DNA of 64,000 nucleotides from Sphingomonas sp. EC-HK361 (GTDB lineage: Bacteria; Pseudomonadota; Alphaproteobacteria; Sphingomonadales; Sphingomonadaceae): the NCBI RefSeq assembly GCF_902498785.1, contig NZ_LR701494.1, forward strand, positions 1-64,000. The letters run 5' to 3'. Shown one piece after another: positions 57,310 to 64,000 of this stretch. How positions within the stretch are numbered: position 1 is the first letter of the stretch; each line of letters begins with the position of its first letter. The notes beneath the pieces are model-generated. The model was not told the origin of the DNA, searched no databases, and saw only the letters and a program-made list of their open reading frames with translations. The translations under genes and the position numbers were made by a program.

Positions 57310-58412
57310 GCCGCGGGGACGACAACGCGAACGACGGCGAGGCCGCGACCGCGCGGCTGCGGCTGATCCGCACGCCGAAGGTCGGCCCTGTGACCTATCG
57401 CCAGCTGATCGCCCGCTTCGGCAGCGCCGATGCGGCGATCGCAGCGTTGCCCATGCTCGCGAGCCGGGGCGGCGGGGCGCCCCCGCCGATCGCGACCGAC
57501 GACGATGCGCGACGCGAGATCGCGCGGGCGGCGAAACTCGGCGCCCGGCACCTCTTTCTCGACGACGCCGATTATCCGCCGCTGCTGTGCGAACTCGACA
57601 ATGCGCCGGCCGCGATCGTTGTCCGCGGCGATATCGCGCTGGCGCGGCGGACGTGCATCGCGATGGTCGGCGCGCGCAACGCCTCGGCTGCGGCCTGTCG
57701 CTTCGCGCGCAGCCTTGCGCACGACCTCGCCGCCGAGGGCGCCAGCGTCGTCTCGGGTCTGGCGCGCGGGATCGACACGGCCGCGCATGTCGGATCGCTC
57801 GACGGTGGGACGATCGCGGTGATCGCGGGCGGCATCGATATCGCCTACCCCCCGGAAAACGCGGCGCTGCAGGATCGCATCGCCGAGACGGGGCTGCTGA
57901 TCGCCGAGATGCCGCCGGGGACCGAGCCGCGTGCACGCCACTTCCCCTATCGCAACCGGATCATCGCCGGTCTGTCGGTGGGCACCGTCGTGGTCGAGGC
58001 GGTGCCCAAATCCGGCTCGCTCATCACCGCGCGGCTGGCGGGCGAGGCGGGGCGCGAAGTCATGGCGGTGCCCGGCCATCCGCTCGATCCGCGCGCGCAG
58101 GGCTGCAACCTGCTGATCCGCGAAGGCGCGACGTTGGTGCAGTCGGCGGCCGACATCCTGGAACAGGTCCGCCCGATCGACGTCCGCGCCGTTCGCGCGC
58201 CGGGATCGTCCTATGGCGCGCCGCCGCTCGAGGATGCGAACGATGCCGACCGCCGCGTGGTCGTCGCGCTGCTCGCGCCCGTTCCGGTCGCGGTCGACGA
58301 GCTGATCCGTCAGGCCGGTCTGAGTCCCGCGATCGTCCAGACGGTGCTGCTCGAACTGGAACTTGCCGGACGGATCGAGCGTCACGCCGGCGCGCGCGTC
58401 AGCCTGTCCTGA
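57306..58412 (+). CDS. dprA: DNA-processing protein DprA, best start CTG
   Basis: About 368 residues. It protects incoming single-stranded DNA and loads RecA. The Rossmann-like fold is visible with MVGARNASAAACRFA, VSGLARGIDTAAH, AVIAGGIDIAYPPEN and SLITARLAGEAGREV; a C-terminal winged helix follows. The conserved part begins at ARLRLIRTPKVGP. There is no usual start codon between it and the plsY stop. The best start is CTG at 57306, giving a CTGA overlap like the ATGA overlaps elsewhere in this window. A GTG at 57234 inside plsY is the alternative. Confidence 0.85.
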   Translation: MSRGDDNANDGEAATARLRLIRTPKVGPVTYRQLIARFGSADAAIAALPMLASRGGGAPPPIATDDDARREIARAAKLGARHLFLDDADYPPLLCELDNAPAAIVVRGDIALARRTCIAMVGARNASAAACRFARSLAHDLAAEGASVVSGLARGIDTAAHVGSLDGGTIAVIAGGIDIAYPPENAALQDRIAETGLLIAEMPPGTEPRARHFPYRNRIIAGLSVGTVVVEAVPKSGSLITARLAGEAGREVMAVPGHPLDPRAQGCNLLIREGATLVQSAADILEQVRPIDVRAVRAPGSSYGAPPLEDANDADRRVVVALLAPVPVAVDELIRQAGLSPAIVQTVLLELELAGRIERHAGARVSLS

Positions 58413-58504
58413 CTTGCGGCTTGCGGGCAGCGCCCCACTTGACGCACATCGCCGGGCATCGCCACCCTCGCGCGTATACGTGAGAGACTTCACCAAAGGC
58501 CCCC

Positions 58505-61072
58505 ATGCAGCTTGTCATCGTCGAATCGCCCGCCAAGGCGAAAACCATCGAGAAATATCTGGGCTCCGACTACCGGGTGCTCGCGAGTTACGGCCATGTC
58601 CGCGACCTGCCGCCGAAGGACGGGTCGGTGAACCCCGATGACGGGTTCGCGATGGAGTGGGAGAATTACGGCGACAAGGCCAAGCAGCTGAAAGCGATCG
58701 CCGACGAGGCGAAAAGGGCCGACCGGCTGATCCTCGCGACCGACCCCGACCGTGAGGGCGAGGCGATCAGCTGGCATGTGCAGGAGGTGCTGCGCGCGAA
58801 GAAGGCGCTGCCGAAGGACGTCGAGCGCGTCACGTTCAACGCGATCACCAAGGCGGCGGTGACCGAGGCGATGCAGCGCCCGCGCGAGCTCGATACCGAT
58901 CTGATCGATGCCTATCGCGCGCGGCGTGCGCTCGATTACCTCGTCGGTTTTACGCTGTCGCCGGTGCTTTGGCGCAAGCTGCCGGGGGCGAAATCCGCCG
59001 GGCGGGTGCAGTCGGTGGCGCTGCGCCTGATCGTCGAGCGCGAGCGCGAGATCGAGGCGTTTCGTGCGCAGGAATACTGGTCGGTCACCGCGCAGCTGGA
59101 GCAGGACGGCGCGCCGTTCACCGCGCGGCTGGTGCAGTGGGCGGGCAGGAAGCTCGATCGGCTGTCGATCGGCGCGGAAGGCGACGCGCTGAAGGCCAAG
59201 GCCGATGTCGAGGCGGGGCGGTTCAGCGTCCAGTCGGTCGAAACCAAGCCAGCGGGCCGCAACCCGCCGCCGCCCTTCACGACCTCGACCCTCCAGCAGG
59301 AGGCGGCGCGCAAGCTGGGTTTTTCTGCCGATCACACGATGCGGATCGCGCAGAATCTCTACGAGGACGGCGCGATCACCTATATGCGCACCGACGGCGT
59401 GCAGATGGACGGCAGCGCCATCTCGGCGGCGCGCAGGGCGGTCGCCGATCGCTATGACGCCAGCTACGTGCCCGACAAGCCGCGCCAGTATCAGACGAAG
59501 GCCAAGAACGCGCAGGAAGCGCACGAGGCGATCCGCCCGACCGATTTCGGCAAGGATCGGGTCGGCAGCGGCGACCATGCGCGGCTCTACGAGCTGATCT
59601 GGAAGCGCGCGCTGGCGAGCCAGATGGCGTCGGCCCGGATGGAGCGCACGACGATCGAACTCGCCGACGGCACCGGGCGTCACATGTTGCGCGCGACCGG
59701 GCAGGTGGTCCTCTTCCCCGGCTATCTCGCGCTCTACGAAGAGGGCCAAGACGACAAGGGATTTGTTGCCGGCTCTGGCCAACAGGCCGACGCCGGTGAC
59801 GACGACGCCAAGCGCCTGCCGCGGATGAAGGAAGGCGACGCGCCCGCGAAGAAGGGTGTCGAGGCCGAGCAGCATTTCACCCAGCCGCCGCCGCGCTTTT
59901 CGGAGGCGAGCCTCGTCAAGCGGATGGAGGAGCTCGGCATCGGGCGGCCGTCCACCTATGCATCGATCATCAAGACGCTGAAGGACCGTGCTTACGTCCG
60001 CGTCGAGAAGAACCGCTTCTTCGCCGAGGAAAGCGGCCGACTGGTGACGGCGTTCCTCGAGCGCTTCTTCGAGAAATATGTTGGGTTCGACTATACCGCC
60101 GAGCTGGAGGAAGAGCTGGACGACGTGTCGGGCGGCCGTGCCGCGTGGCAGGCCGTACTCGAAGCGTTCTGGCGCGACTTCAAGCCGCGCACGGCCGAGG
60201 TCATGGAGCAGCAGCCCTCGGCGATCACCGCGGAGCTCGACACCTTCCTGGCGCCCTACCTGTTCCCCGAAAAGGTGGACGGCAGCGATCCGCGGCTCTG
60301 CCCCAATTGCGGGGTCGGGAAGCTGGCACTGCGCGGCGGCAAGTTCGGCGCGTTCATCGCGTGCAGCAACTATCCGGACTGCAAATACACCCGCCGCTTC
60401 GCGCAGCCGGGCGGCGATGCCGGCGAGGATACAGGCCCGGAGACGCTGGGGCAGGACCCCGACACCGGCTTGCCGGTCGAACGCAAATCGGGGCGGTTCG
60501 GGCCGTATATCCAGCTCGGTGAGGGCAAGGAGGCAAAGCGTGCGTCGATCCCGAAAGACCTGCCGGGCGAACTCGATCTCGAATGGGCGCTGAAGCTGCT
60601 GAGCCTGCCGCGCACGGTCGGCTCGCATCCGGAGAGCGGCAACCCGATCACGGCCTCGATCGGCCGCTATGGCCCATATCTGGCGCATGACGGGAAATAT
60701 GCGCGGCTTTCCTCGACCGCGGAGGTTTTCGAGACGGGAATGAACGCCGCGGTCGTGAAGCTGGCCGACGCAGCGGCTGGCGGTAGGCGTCCACAGCGCG
60801 GAAGTCGCGAGCCGCTGAAGGTGCTTGGCGCACATCCCCGCACCGAGCTGGAGCTGAAGCTGATGGAGGGCCGCTATGGTCCTTACGTCACCGACGGCAC
60901 GACCAACGCGACGCTCCCCAAGACGATCGCGCCCGACGCGCTGACGCTGGAGGAGGCCGCGCAGCTGATCGATGCGCGCGCGGCGGCGGGGCCGGCGAAG
61001 GGGAAGAAAAAGGCCGCGCCGAAGAAGAAGGCCGCGGCGAAGAAGGCGCCGGCGAAGAAGAAGGCCGGCTAA
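58505..61072 (+). CDS. topA: DNA topoisomerase I
   Basis: About 855 residues, type IA. The TOPRIM domain is N-terminal (VIVESPAKAKTIEKYLG, ATDPDREGEAISW), the active-site Tyr is in ITYMRTDG, and LPGAKSAGRVQSVALR is typical. A C-terminal zinc motif (CPNCG...CSNYPDCKY) and further repeats follow, and the protein ends in a Lys/Ala-rich tail (KKKAAPKKKAAAKKAPAKK). Relaxes negative supercoils. Its stop codon lies in a palindromic repeat. Confidence 0.95.
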   Translation: MQLVIVESPAKAKTIEKYLGSDYRVLASYGHVRDLPPKDGSVNPDDGFAMEWENYGDKAKQLKAIADEAKRADRLILATDPDREGEAISWHVQEVLRAKKALPKDVERVTFNAITKAAVTEAMQRPRELDTDLIDAYRARRALDYLVGFTLSPVLWRKLPGAKSAGRVQSVALRLIVEREREIEAFRAQEYWSVTAQLEQDGAPFTARLVQWAGRKLDRLSIGAEGDALKAKADVEAGRFSVQSVETKPAGRNPPPPFTTSTLQQEAARKLGFSADHTMRIAQNLYEDGAITYMRTDGVQMDGSAISAARRAVADRYDASYVPDKPRQYQTKAKNAQEAHEAIRPTDFGKDRVGSGDHARLYELIWKRALASQMASARMERTTIELADGTGRHMLRATGQVVLFPGYLALYEEGQDDKGFVAGSGQQADAGDDDAKRLPRMKEGDAPAKKGVEAEQHFTQPPPRFSEASLVKRMEELGIGRPSTYASIIKTLKDRAYVRVEKNRFFAEESGRLVTAFLERFFEKYVGFDYTAELEEELDDVSGGRAAWQAVLEAFWRDFKPRTAEVMEQQPSAITAELDTFLAPYLFPEKVDGSDPRLCPNCGVGKLALRGGKFGAFIACSNYPDCKYTRRFAQPGGDAGEDTGPETLGQDPDTGLPVERKSGRFGPYIQLGEGKEAKRASIPKDLPGELDLEWALKLLSLPRTVGSHPESGNPITASIGRYGPYLAHDGKYARLSSTAEVFETGMNAAVVKLADAAAGGRRPQRGSREPLKVLGAHPRTELELKLMEGRYGPYVTDGTTNATLPKTIAPDALTLEEAAQLIDARAAAGPAKGKKKAAPKKKAAAKKAPAKKKAG

Positions 61073-61190
61073 TCCTCCCCTGCAAGGGGAGGGGGACCAG
61101 CGAAGCTGGTGGAGGGGTGTCGCGCTATCGAGAGGGCGCTACCCCTCCGTCAGCGCTACGCGTTGCCACCTCTCCTTTCAGGGGAGGATT
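61071..61190. repeat. Palindromic intergenic repeat, family C, copy 2
   Basis: Outer arms AATCCTCCCCTGCAAGGG (from 61071) and CTTTCAGGGGAGGATT (to 61190) are mirror complements with small differences, and inner blocks (GGAGGGGTGTCG, GCGCTACCCCTCC) extend the fold to about 120 bases. The left edge includes the last two bases of the topA stop codon. It resembles the element at 37127-37230. Confidence 0.75.
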
Positions 61191-61198
61191 GGACGGAG

Positions 61199-61227
61199 CT
61201 TGACCCAACCCCGCTCATTCCTTATTA
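61199..61227 (+). promoter_or_regulatory. Promoter of the Coq4-family gene
   Basis: CTTGAC (61199-61204), a 17-base spacer and TTATTA (61222-61227), the best promoter match in the window. The expected start site is near 61234, 20 bases before the ATG at 61254. The -10 is inside an inverted repeat that may be an operator. Confidence 0.65.
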
Positions 61228-61245
61228 ACACACGTGTCAGTAAGG
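61220..61245. promoter_or_regulatory. Candidate TetR-type operator over the Coq4-gene promoter
   Basis: Half-sites CCTTATTAAC (61220-61229) and GTCAGTAAGG (61236-61245) are inverted repeats with 8 of 10 positions matching around a 6-base spacer. The element covers the -10, the expected start site and part of the Shine-Dalgarno (AAGGA, 61242-61246), so a bound dimer would block transcription. TTAxTxAC-type half-sites are usual for TetR-family repressors; no regulator gene lies next to it. Confidence 0.5.
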
Positions 61246-61253
61246 AATCGCGC

Positions 61254-62045
61254 ATGACCGAAGCCCGAATCGCCGACAGCTACAAGCGCAACTGGGGCGC
61301 CGCGCTCCGTGCGCTGCGCAAGCTCCTCGCCAATGGCGACGACACGCAGCAGGTGTTCATCATCATGCGGTCGTTGAACGGCACGTCCACGCGCAAAGGC
61401 TATGACCGGCTGTTGCAGGACCCGGCGGGGGCGCGGATGGCGTATGAGCGGGTCGAGCTGGCCGAGCGGCTGTCCGATCCCGACTATGTCGCCGGCTTCG
61501 CGCCCGGCACGCTGGGCGCGGCCTACCGCGATTTCCTGGCCGAGACGGGCTATACGGCGGCAGGGCTGGTCGAGGTGTCGAACATCGACAACCCGCTGGA
61601 GCAGATCCGCCACCCCTATGCCTGGTTCGGCCGGCGGACGCGCGACGTCCACGATCTGTGGCACGTCCTGACCGGCTACAAGGCCGACGAGACGCTCGGC
61701 GAAGCAGCACTGGTGGCGTTCAGCTATGCGCAGACCGGCGGCCTCGGCTGGGCATGGATCGGTGCGGGCGCGGCCTTGAAGAGCCTGCGCGAGACGAAAT
61801 CGACGCTGTTCGCAAAGGGCGTGTGGGAGGGCTATCGCCACGGCAAGCAGGCGCACTGGCTGCTGGGCGAGGATTGGGATGTCCTGCTCCACCAGCCGAT
61901 CGACGAAGTCCGCGCGCGGCTGAACATCCGCGAGCCAGTCGCCTATCGGCGGGCGCAGCGCGAACTTGGCGCGGCGCTGGCTTCCTATGCCAGCAAGCAG
62001 AAGGCGAAGGCCGAAGCGCAGGCGGTCGACGCAGCGCTGGCCTGA
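61254..62045 (+). CDS. Coq4-family protein (ubiquinone biosynthesis-like)
   Basis: About 263 residues. The core of the Coq4 family is present with the metal-binding HDLWHVLTGY (HDxxH) and acidic residues downstream (DETLGE). Eukaryotic Coq4 is part of the ubiquinone synthesis complex and has been linked to oxidative C1 decarboxylation; bacterial members are often of unclear role and this one may instead serve another pathway. The ATG at 61254 follows AAGGA. It has its own promoter and a likely operator, and is separated from topA by a palindromic repeat. Confidence 0.8.
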   Translation: MTEARIADSYKRNWGAALRALRKLLANGDDTQQVFIIMRSLNGTSTRKGYDRLLQDPAGARMAYERVELAERLSDPDYVAGFAPGTLGAAYRDFLAETGYTAAGLVEVSNIDNPLEQIRHPYAWFGRRTRDVHDLWHVLTGYKADETLGEAALVAFSYAQTGGLGWAWIGAGAALKSLRETKSTLFAKGVWEGYRHGKQAHWLLGEDWDVLLHQPIDEVRARLNIREPVAYRRAQRELGAALASYASKQKAKAEAQAVDAALA

Positions 62046-62054
62046 TCAAACCGT

Positions 62055-62126
62055 TCCGTTCGGCCTGAGCGCAGTCGAAGGCCAGGCGCAACGACGTGCC
62101 CTTCGACTGCGTTCAGGGTGAACGGA
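62055..62126. repeat. Palindromic intergenic repeat, family B, copy 3
   Basis: Arms TCCGTTCGGCCTGAGCGCAG and CTGCGTTCAGGGTGAACGGA with GTCGAAGG/CCTTCGAC inside, 72 bases in all, between the Coq4-family gene and recF. Confidence 0.75.
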
Positions 62127-62172
62127 GATTGGGTGATTCCAGTGCGCCCGGCTTTCTTCTAGGGCGGAGGCG

Positions 62173-63216
62173 ATGCTGTCGCGCCTCGTCCTTACCGATT
62201 TCCGCAATCACGCCGCGCTGACGCTGACGCCGGGCGACGGGTTCGTCGTGCTGACGGGCGCGAACGGGGCCGGCAAGACCAACATCCTGGAGGCGGTATC
62301 ACTGCTCGCGCCTGGGCGTGGGCTGCGCCGCGCGCCGCTTGGCCAGATGGCGCGTGAGGATGGGTCGGGCGGCTTCGGCATCGCCGCGAACCTCGCCCGC
62401 GACATGACGATCGCGACCGGCACGCAGCCGCCAGCGACCGAGCGACGGATCGTGCGGATCAACGGCGCGGCCACCTCCGCCAATGCGCTGGCCGAGCGGC
62501 TGTCGGTGCTGTGGCTGACCCCGGCGATGGACCGGCTGTTCGTCGAGCCGGCGAGCGAGCGGCGGCGCTTCCTCGATCGGCTGACGCTGGCGTTCGCGCC
62601 CGCCCATGCGGTTCACGCCGCGCGCTATGAAGCTGCCATGCGCGCGCGCAACCGGCTGATCGTGGAGGAGATGCCCGACACGGCATGGCTGAGTGCGCTG
62701 GAGGGCCAGATGGCGACGCACGGCGCGGCGATATCGGCGGCGCGGACAGAGACGGCGGCGCTGCTCGCCGACCGGCTGGCAATCCCGAACGGCGAGTTTC
62801 CGAGCGCCGGCTTGTCGCTGGAGGGATGGGCAGGCGATGCGCCGGCGCTTGCCGCGGCGCTCGCCGAGGGCCGCGGGCGCGACGGGGCAGCGGGTCGCAC
62901 GCTCGTCGGCCCGCACCGCAGCGACCTGATCGTCACCCACCGCGACAAGGATCGCGCGGCCGCGCTCGCCTCGACGGGCGAGCAGAAGGCGCTGCTGTTG
63001 TCGATCGTTCTTGCTCATGCCGATCTGGTCGCCGAACGGACTGGGCGTGCGCCCGTACTGTTGCTCGATGAGGTGGCGGCGCACCTCGATCCGGCACGGC
63101 GTTCGGCGCTGTTTGCGCGGCTGAGCGGCCGGGGACAGGTGTGGATGACGGGAACCGAGCCGGCGTTGTTCGAAGGGATCGACGCCGCGACGCGGATTGC
63201 GCTGCCGCTGGCCTGA
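62173..63216 (+). CDS. recF: DNA replication/repair protein RecF
   Basis: About 347 residues. It is an SMC-like ATPase that helps load RecA at gaps. [15 protein letters not shown] at the N-terminus, Walker A ([15 protein letters not shown]), the signature region [17 protein letters not shown] and Walker B ([13 protein letters not shown]) are visible. It stands alone here, not in a dnaA-dnaN-recF cluster, as in many alphaproteobacteria. Confidence 0.95.
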   Translation: MLSRLVLTDFRNHAALTLTPGDGFVVLTGANGAGKTNILEAVSLLAPGRGLRRAPLGQMAREDGSGGFGIAANLARDMTIATGTQPPATERRIVRINGAATSANALAERLSVLWLTPAMDRLFVEPASERRRFLDRLTLAFAPAHAVHAARYEAAMRARNRLIVEEMPDTAWLSALEGQMATHGAAISAARTETAALLADRLAIPNGEFPSAGLSLEGWAGDAPALAAALAEGRGRDGAAGRTLVGPHRSDLIVTHRDKDRAAALASTGEQKALLLSIVLAHADLVAERTGRAPVLLLDEVAAHLDPARRSALFARLSGRGQVWMTGTEPALFEGIDAATRIALPLA

Positions 63217-63274
63217 ACCGCGGCTGTCGGGGCGGATCATCGGCAATTCACCCGAAACCGGGCAATTCGGCGCG

Positions 63275-63290
63275 CGTAGCGGGGGCTACG
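63275..63290 (+). promoter_or_regulatory. Hairpin directly upstream of the OmpA-like gene's ribosome site
   Basis: CGTAGC (63275-63280) and GCTACG (63285-63290) form a perfect 6-bp stem with a GGGG loop, ending one base before AAGGAG (63291-63296). Two direct copies of GGCAATTC lie upstream (63243-63250 and 63261-63268). It could protect the message or affect ribosome access; no known riboswitch is recognised. Confidence 0.4.
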
Positions 63291-63303
63291 AAGGAGAATT
63301 GCG

Positions 63304-64000
63304 ATGAAGACACCCCTGATATGTGCGGCCCTCGCCACCACGATGCTCGCCGCGATGCCGGCGGATGCGCAGCGCCGGCTCGACTGGGGGCCTGGCGACC
63401 GCGCCTATCGTCTGGACGGGGCGGGCGTTCCCATCCTCTACCCCGAACTGCGCGGCACGGTGCGCGGGCGCGCGTTCGTGATGCGCAATTTCGACTGGAA
63501 CGACGACGGCTTCATCAACCCGCGAGAAGCGCGCGCCGCGAACCGCGCCTTTGCCGACGCCGCCGGCCCGAATCGCGCGCGGTTCGACTGGGATCATCCG
63601 ACCCGCGTCGTCGTGGTCGAGCGTGACGGCCCCGTGCGCGGCGGGTGGGATCGCGGCGCGATGCGCGACTATCACTTCCGCCAGACGCCGCGCGGCGCGA
63701 CGCTGACGCTGCAGGAAGACGTGCTGTTCGCGACCGACAGTTCGGTGCTGCGCCCGGGCGCGATCGAGAAGCTGCGTCCGCTCGCCGCCTATCTGCGCGC
63801 CAATGCCGGGGTGCGCGTCGCGATCGACGGGCACACCGATTCGCGCGGTACCGATGCGCACAACGATGCGCTGTCGCTGCGCCGCGCCGATTCGGTGCGC
63901 GCCGCCTTCGACCAGATGGGCGTGACCCGCGCGCGCTTCTCTGTTCAGGGTCACGGCGAGCATCAGCCGGTCGCGACCAATGCGACGGCCGCGGGCATGC
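63304..64000 (+). CDS. EF-hand/OmpA-domain exported protein, 5' part
   Basis: The frame is open from the ATG at 63304 to the end of the window (about 232 residues). A signal peptide (MKTPLICAALATTMLAAMPADAQ) is followed by a region with an EF-hand-like calcium loop (DWNDDGFINPRE, residues about 61-72). The OmpA/MotB-type peptidoglycan-binding domain follows, with VLFATDSSVLRPGA, the DGHTDSRGTDAHNDALSLRRADSV core (in two pieces: DGHTDSRGTD and LSLRRADSV) and FSVQGHGEHQPVATN. The combination of an EF-hand loop and an OmpA domain in one protein is uncommon. AAGGAG precedes the start by a few bases, with a small hairpin just before it. It probably anchors to the cell wall; the end lies beyond the window. 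Confidence 0.85.
   Translation, partial: MKTPLICAALATTMLAAMPADAQRRLDWGPGDRAYRLDGAGVPILYPELRGTVRGRAFVMRNFDWNDDGFINPREARAANRAFADAAGPNRARFDWDHPTRVVVVERDGPVRGGWDRGAMRDYHFRQTPRGATLTLQEDVLFATDSSVLRPGAIEKLRPLAAYLRANAGVRVAIDGHTDSRGTDAHNDALSLRRADSVRAAFDQMGVTRARFSVQGHGEHQPVATNATAAGM

Noticed and set aside
58439-58480. Promoter TTGACG...TATACG upstream of topA
   Set aside because: The two boxes are about 30 bases apart, too far for a sigma-70 promoter, and no good -10 lies at 16-18 bases.
58490-60835. A 781-codon antisense frame opposite topA
   Set aside because: topA is certain; the antisense product has shadow composition and no recognisable motif.

Overview
The window is GC-rich, densely coded chromosomal DNA from an alphaproteobacterium, most likely a sphingomonad (Sphingomonas or a close relative). 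Evidence for this is a DivL-type tyrosine pseudo-histidine kinase, SdhE, a Coq4-family protein, a CC0125/CC1285-type lipoprotein, promoters close to the alphaproteobacterial CTTGAC-N17-CTATAT form, and small palindromic intergenic repeats of the kind common in sphingomonads. The assignment rests on recognition by eye. There is no prophage, transposase, CRISPR array or rRNA operon, and no gene-free stretch longer than about 180 bases.

Layout. 1-896: end of an acyl-CoA (propionyl-CoA) carboxylase alpha subunit. 1011-5892: tripartite exporter operon (TolC/NodT-like lipoprotein, MacA-like adaptor, MacB split into ATPase and permease). 5902-11180 (minus): PaoABC-like molybdenum aldehyde oxidoreductase with XdhC-like and MocA-like maturation factors. 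11179-14923: periplasmic glycerophosphodiesterase, a small lipoprotein and katG. 15100-26411: one co-oriented run divL-tsaE-amgK-murU-addB-addA-trxA joining cell-cycle signalling, tRNA modification, peptidoglycan sugar recycling, double-strand-break repair and thioredoxin; its genes overlap by 4-17 bases except before trxA, which has its own promoter. 26486-31621: argJ, a Phd/PIN toxin-antitoxin pair, a small secretory ORF and secA. 31696-37116: lipoprotein, methyltransferase, tRNA-Asn, nadK, moaA, an EAL protein and an NTF2-like protein. 37230-43286: mfd, sdhE, recG. 43288-47876: CoA-ester lyase, galE, msrA, 3-hydroxyacyl-CoA dehydrogenase and a DUF1176 lipoprotein. 47955-50191: ergothioneine genes egtB-egtD. 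50266-53057: cobalamin adenosyltransferase, HIG1-type protein, gluQRS, HNH endonuclease and EF-hand lipoprotein. 53097-64000: ppc, murI, plsY, dprA, topA, a Coq4-family gene, recF and the start of an EF-hand/OmpA protein.

Most of the window is housekeeping: genome maintenance (addAB, mfd, recG, recF, dprA, topA), redox and oxidative-stress defence (katG, trxA, msrA, egtBD) and envelope biogenesis (secA, plsY, murI, amgK-murU). The most interesting candidate for something undescribed is the 85-codon secretory ORF directly upstream of secA (28503-28760). It has no Shine-Dalgarno, sits just behind a possible promoter, and a segment near its 3' end is complementary to the secA Shine-Dalgarno region. 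That is the layout of a SecM-type secretion monitor, but the peptide does not match the SecM or ApdA/ApdP arrest motifs as I know them. Other notable points are a well-formed promoter overlapped by an inverted-repeat operator before the Coq4 gene, a 35-bp dyad before katG, two genes (cobO-type and dprA) whose best start codon is CTG, and three families of palindromic repeats.
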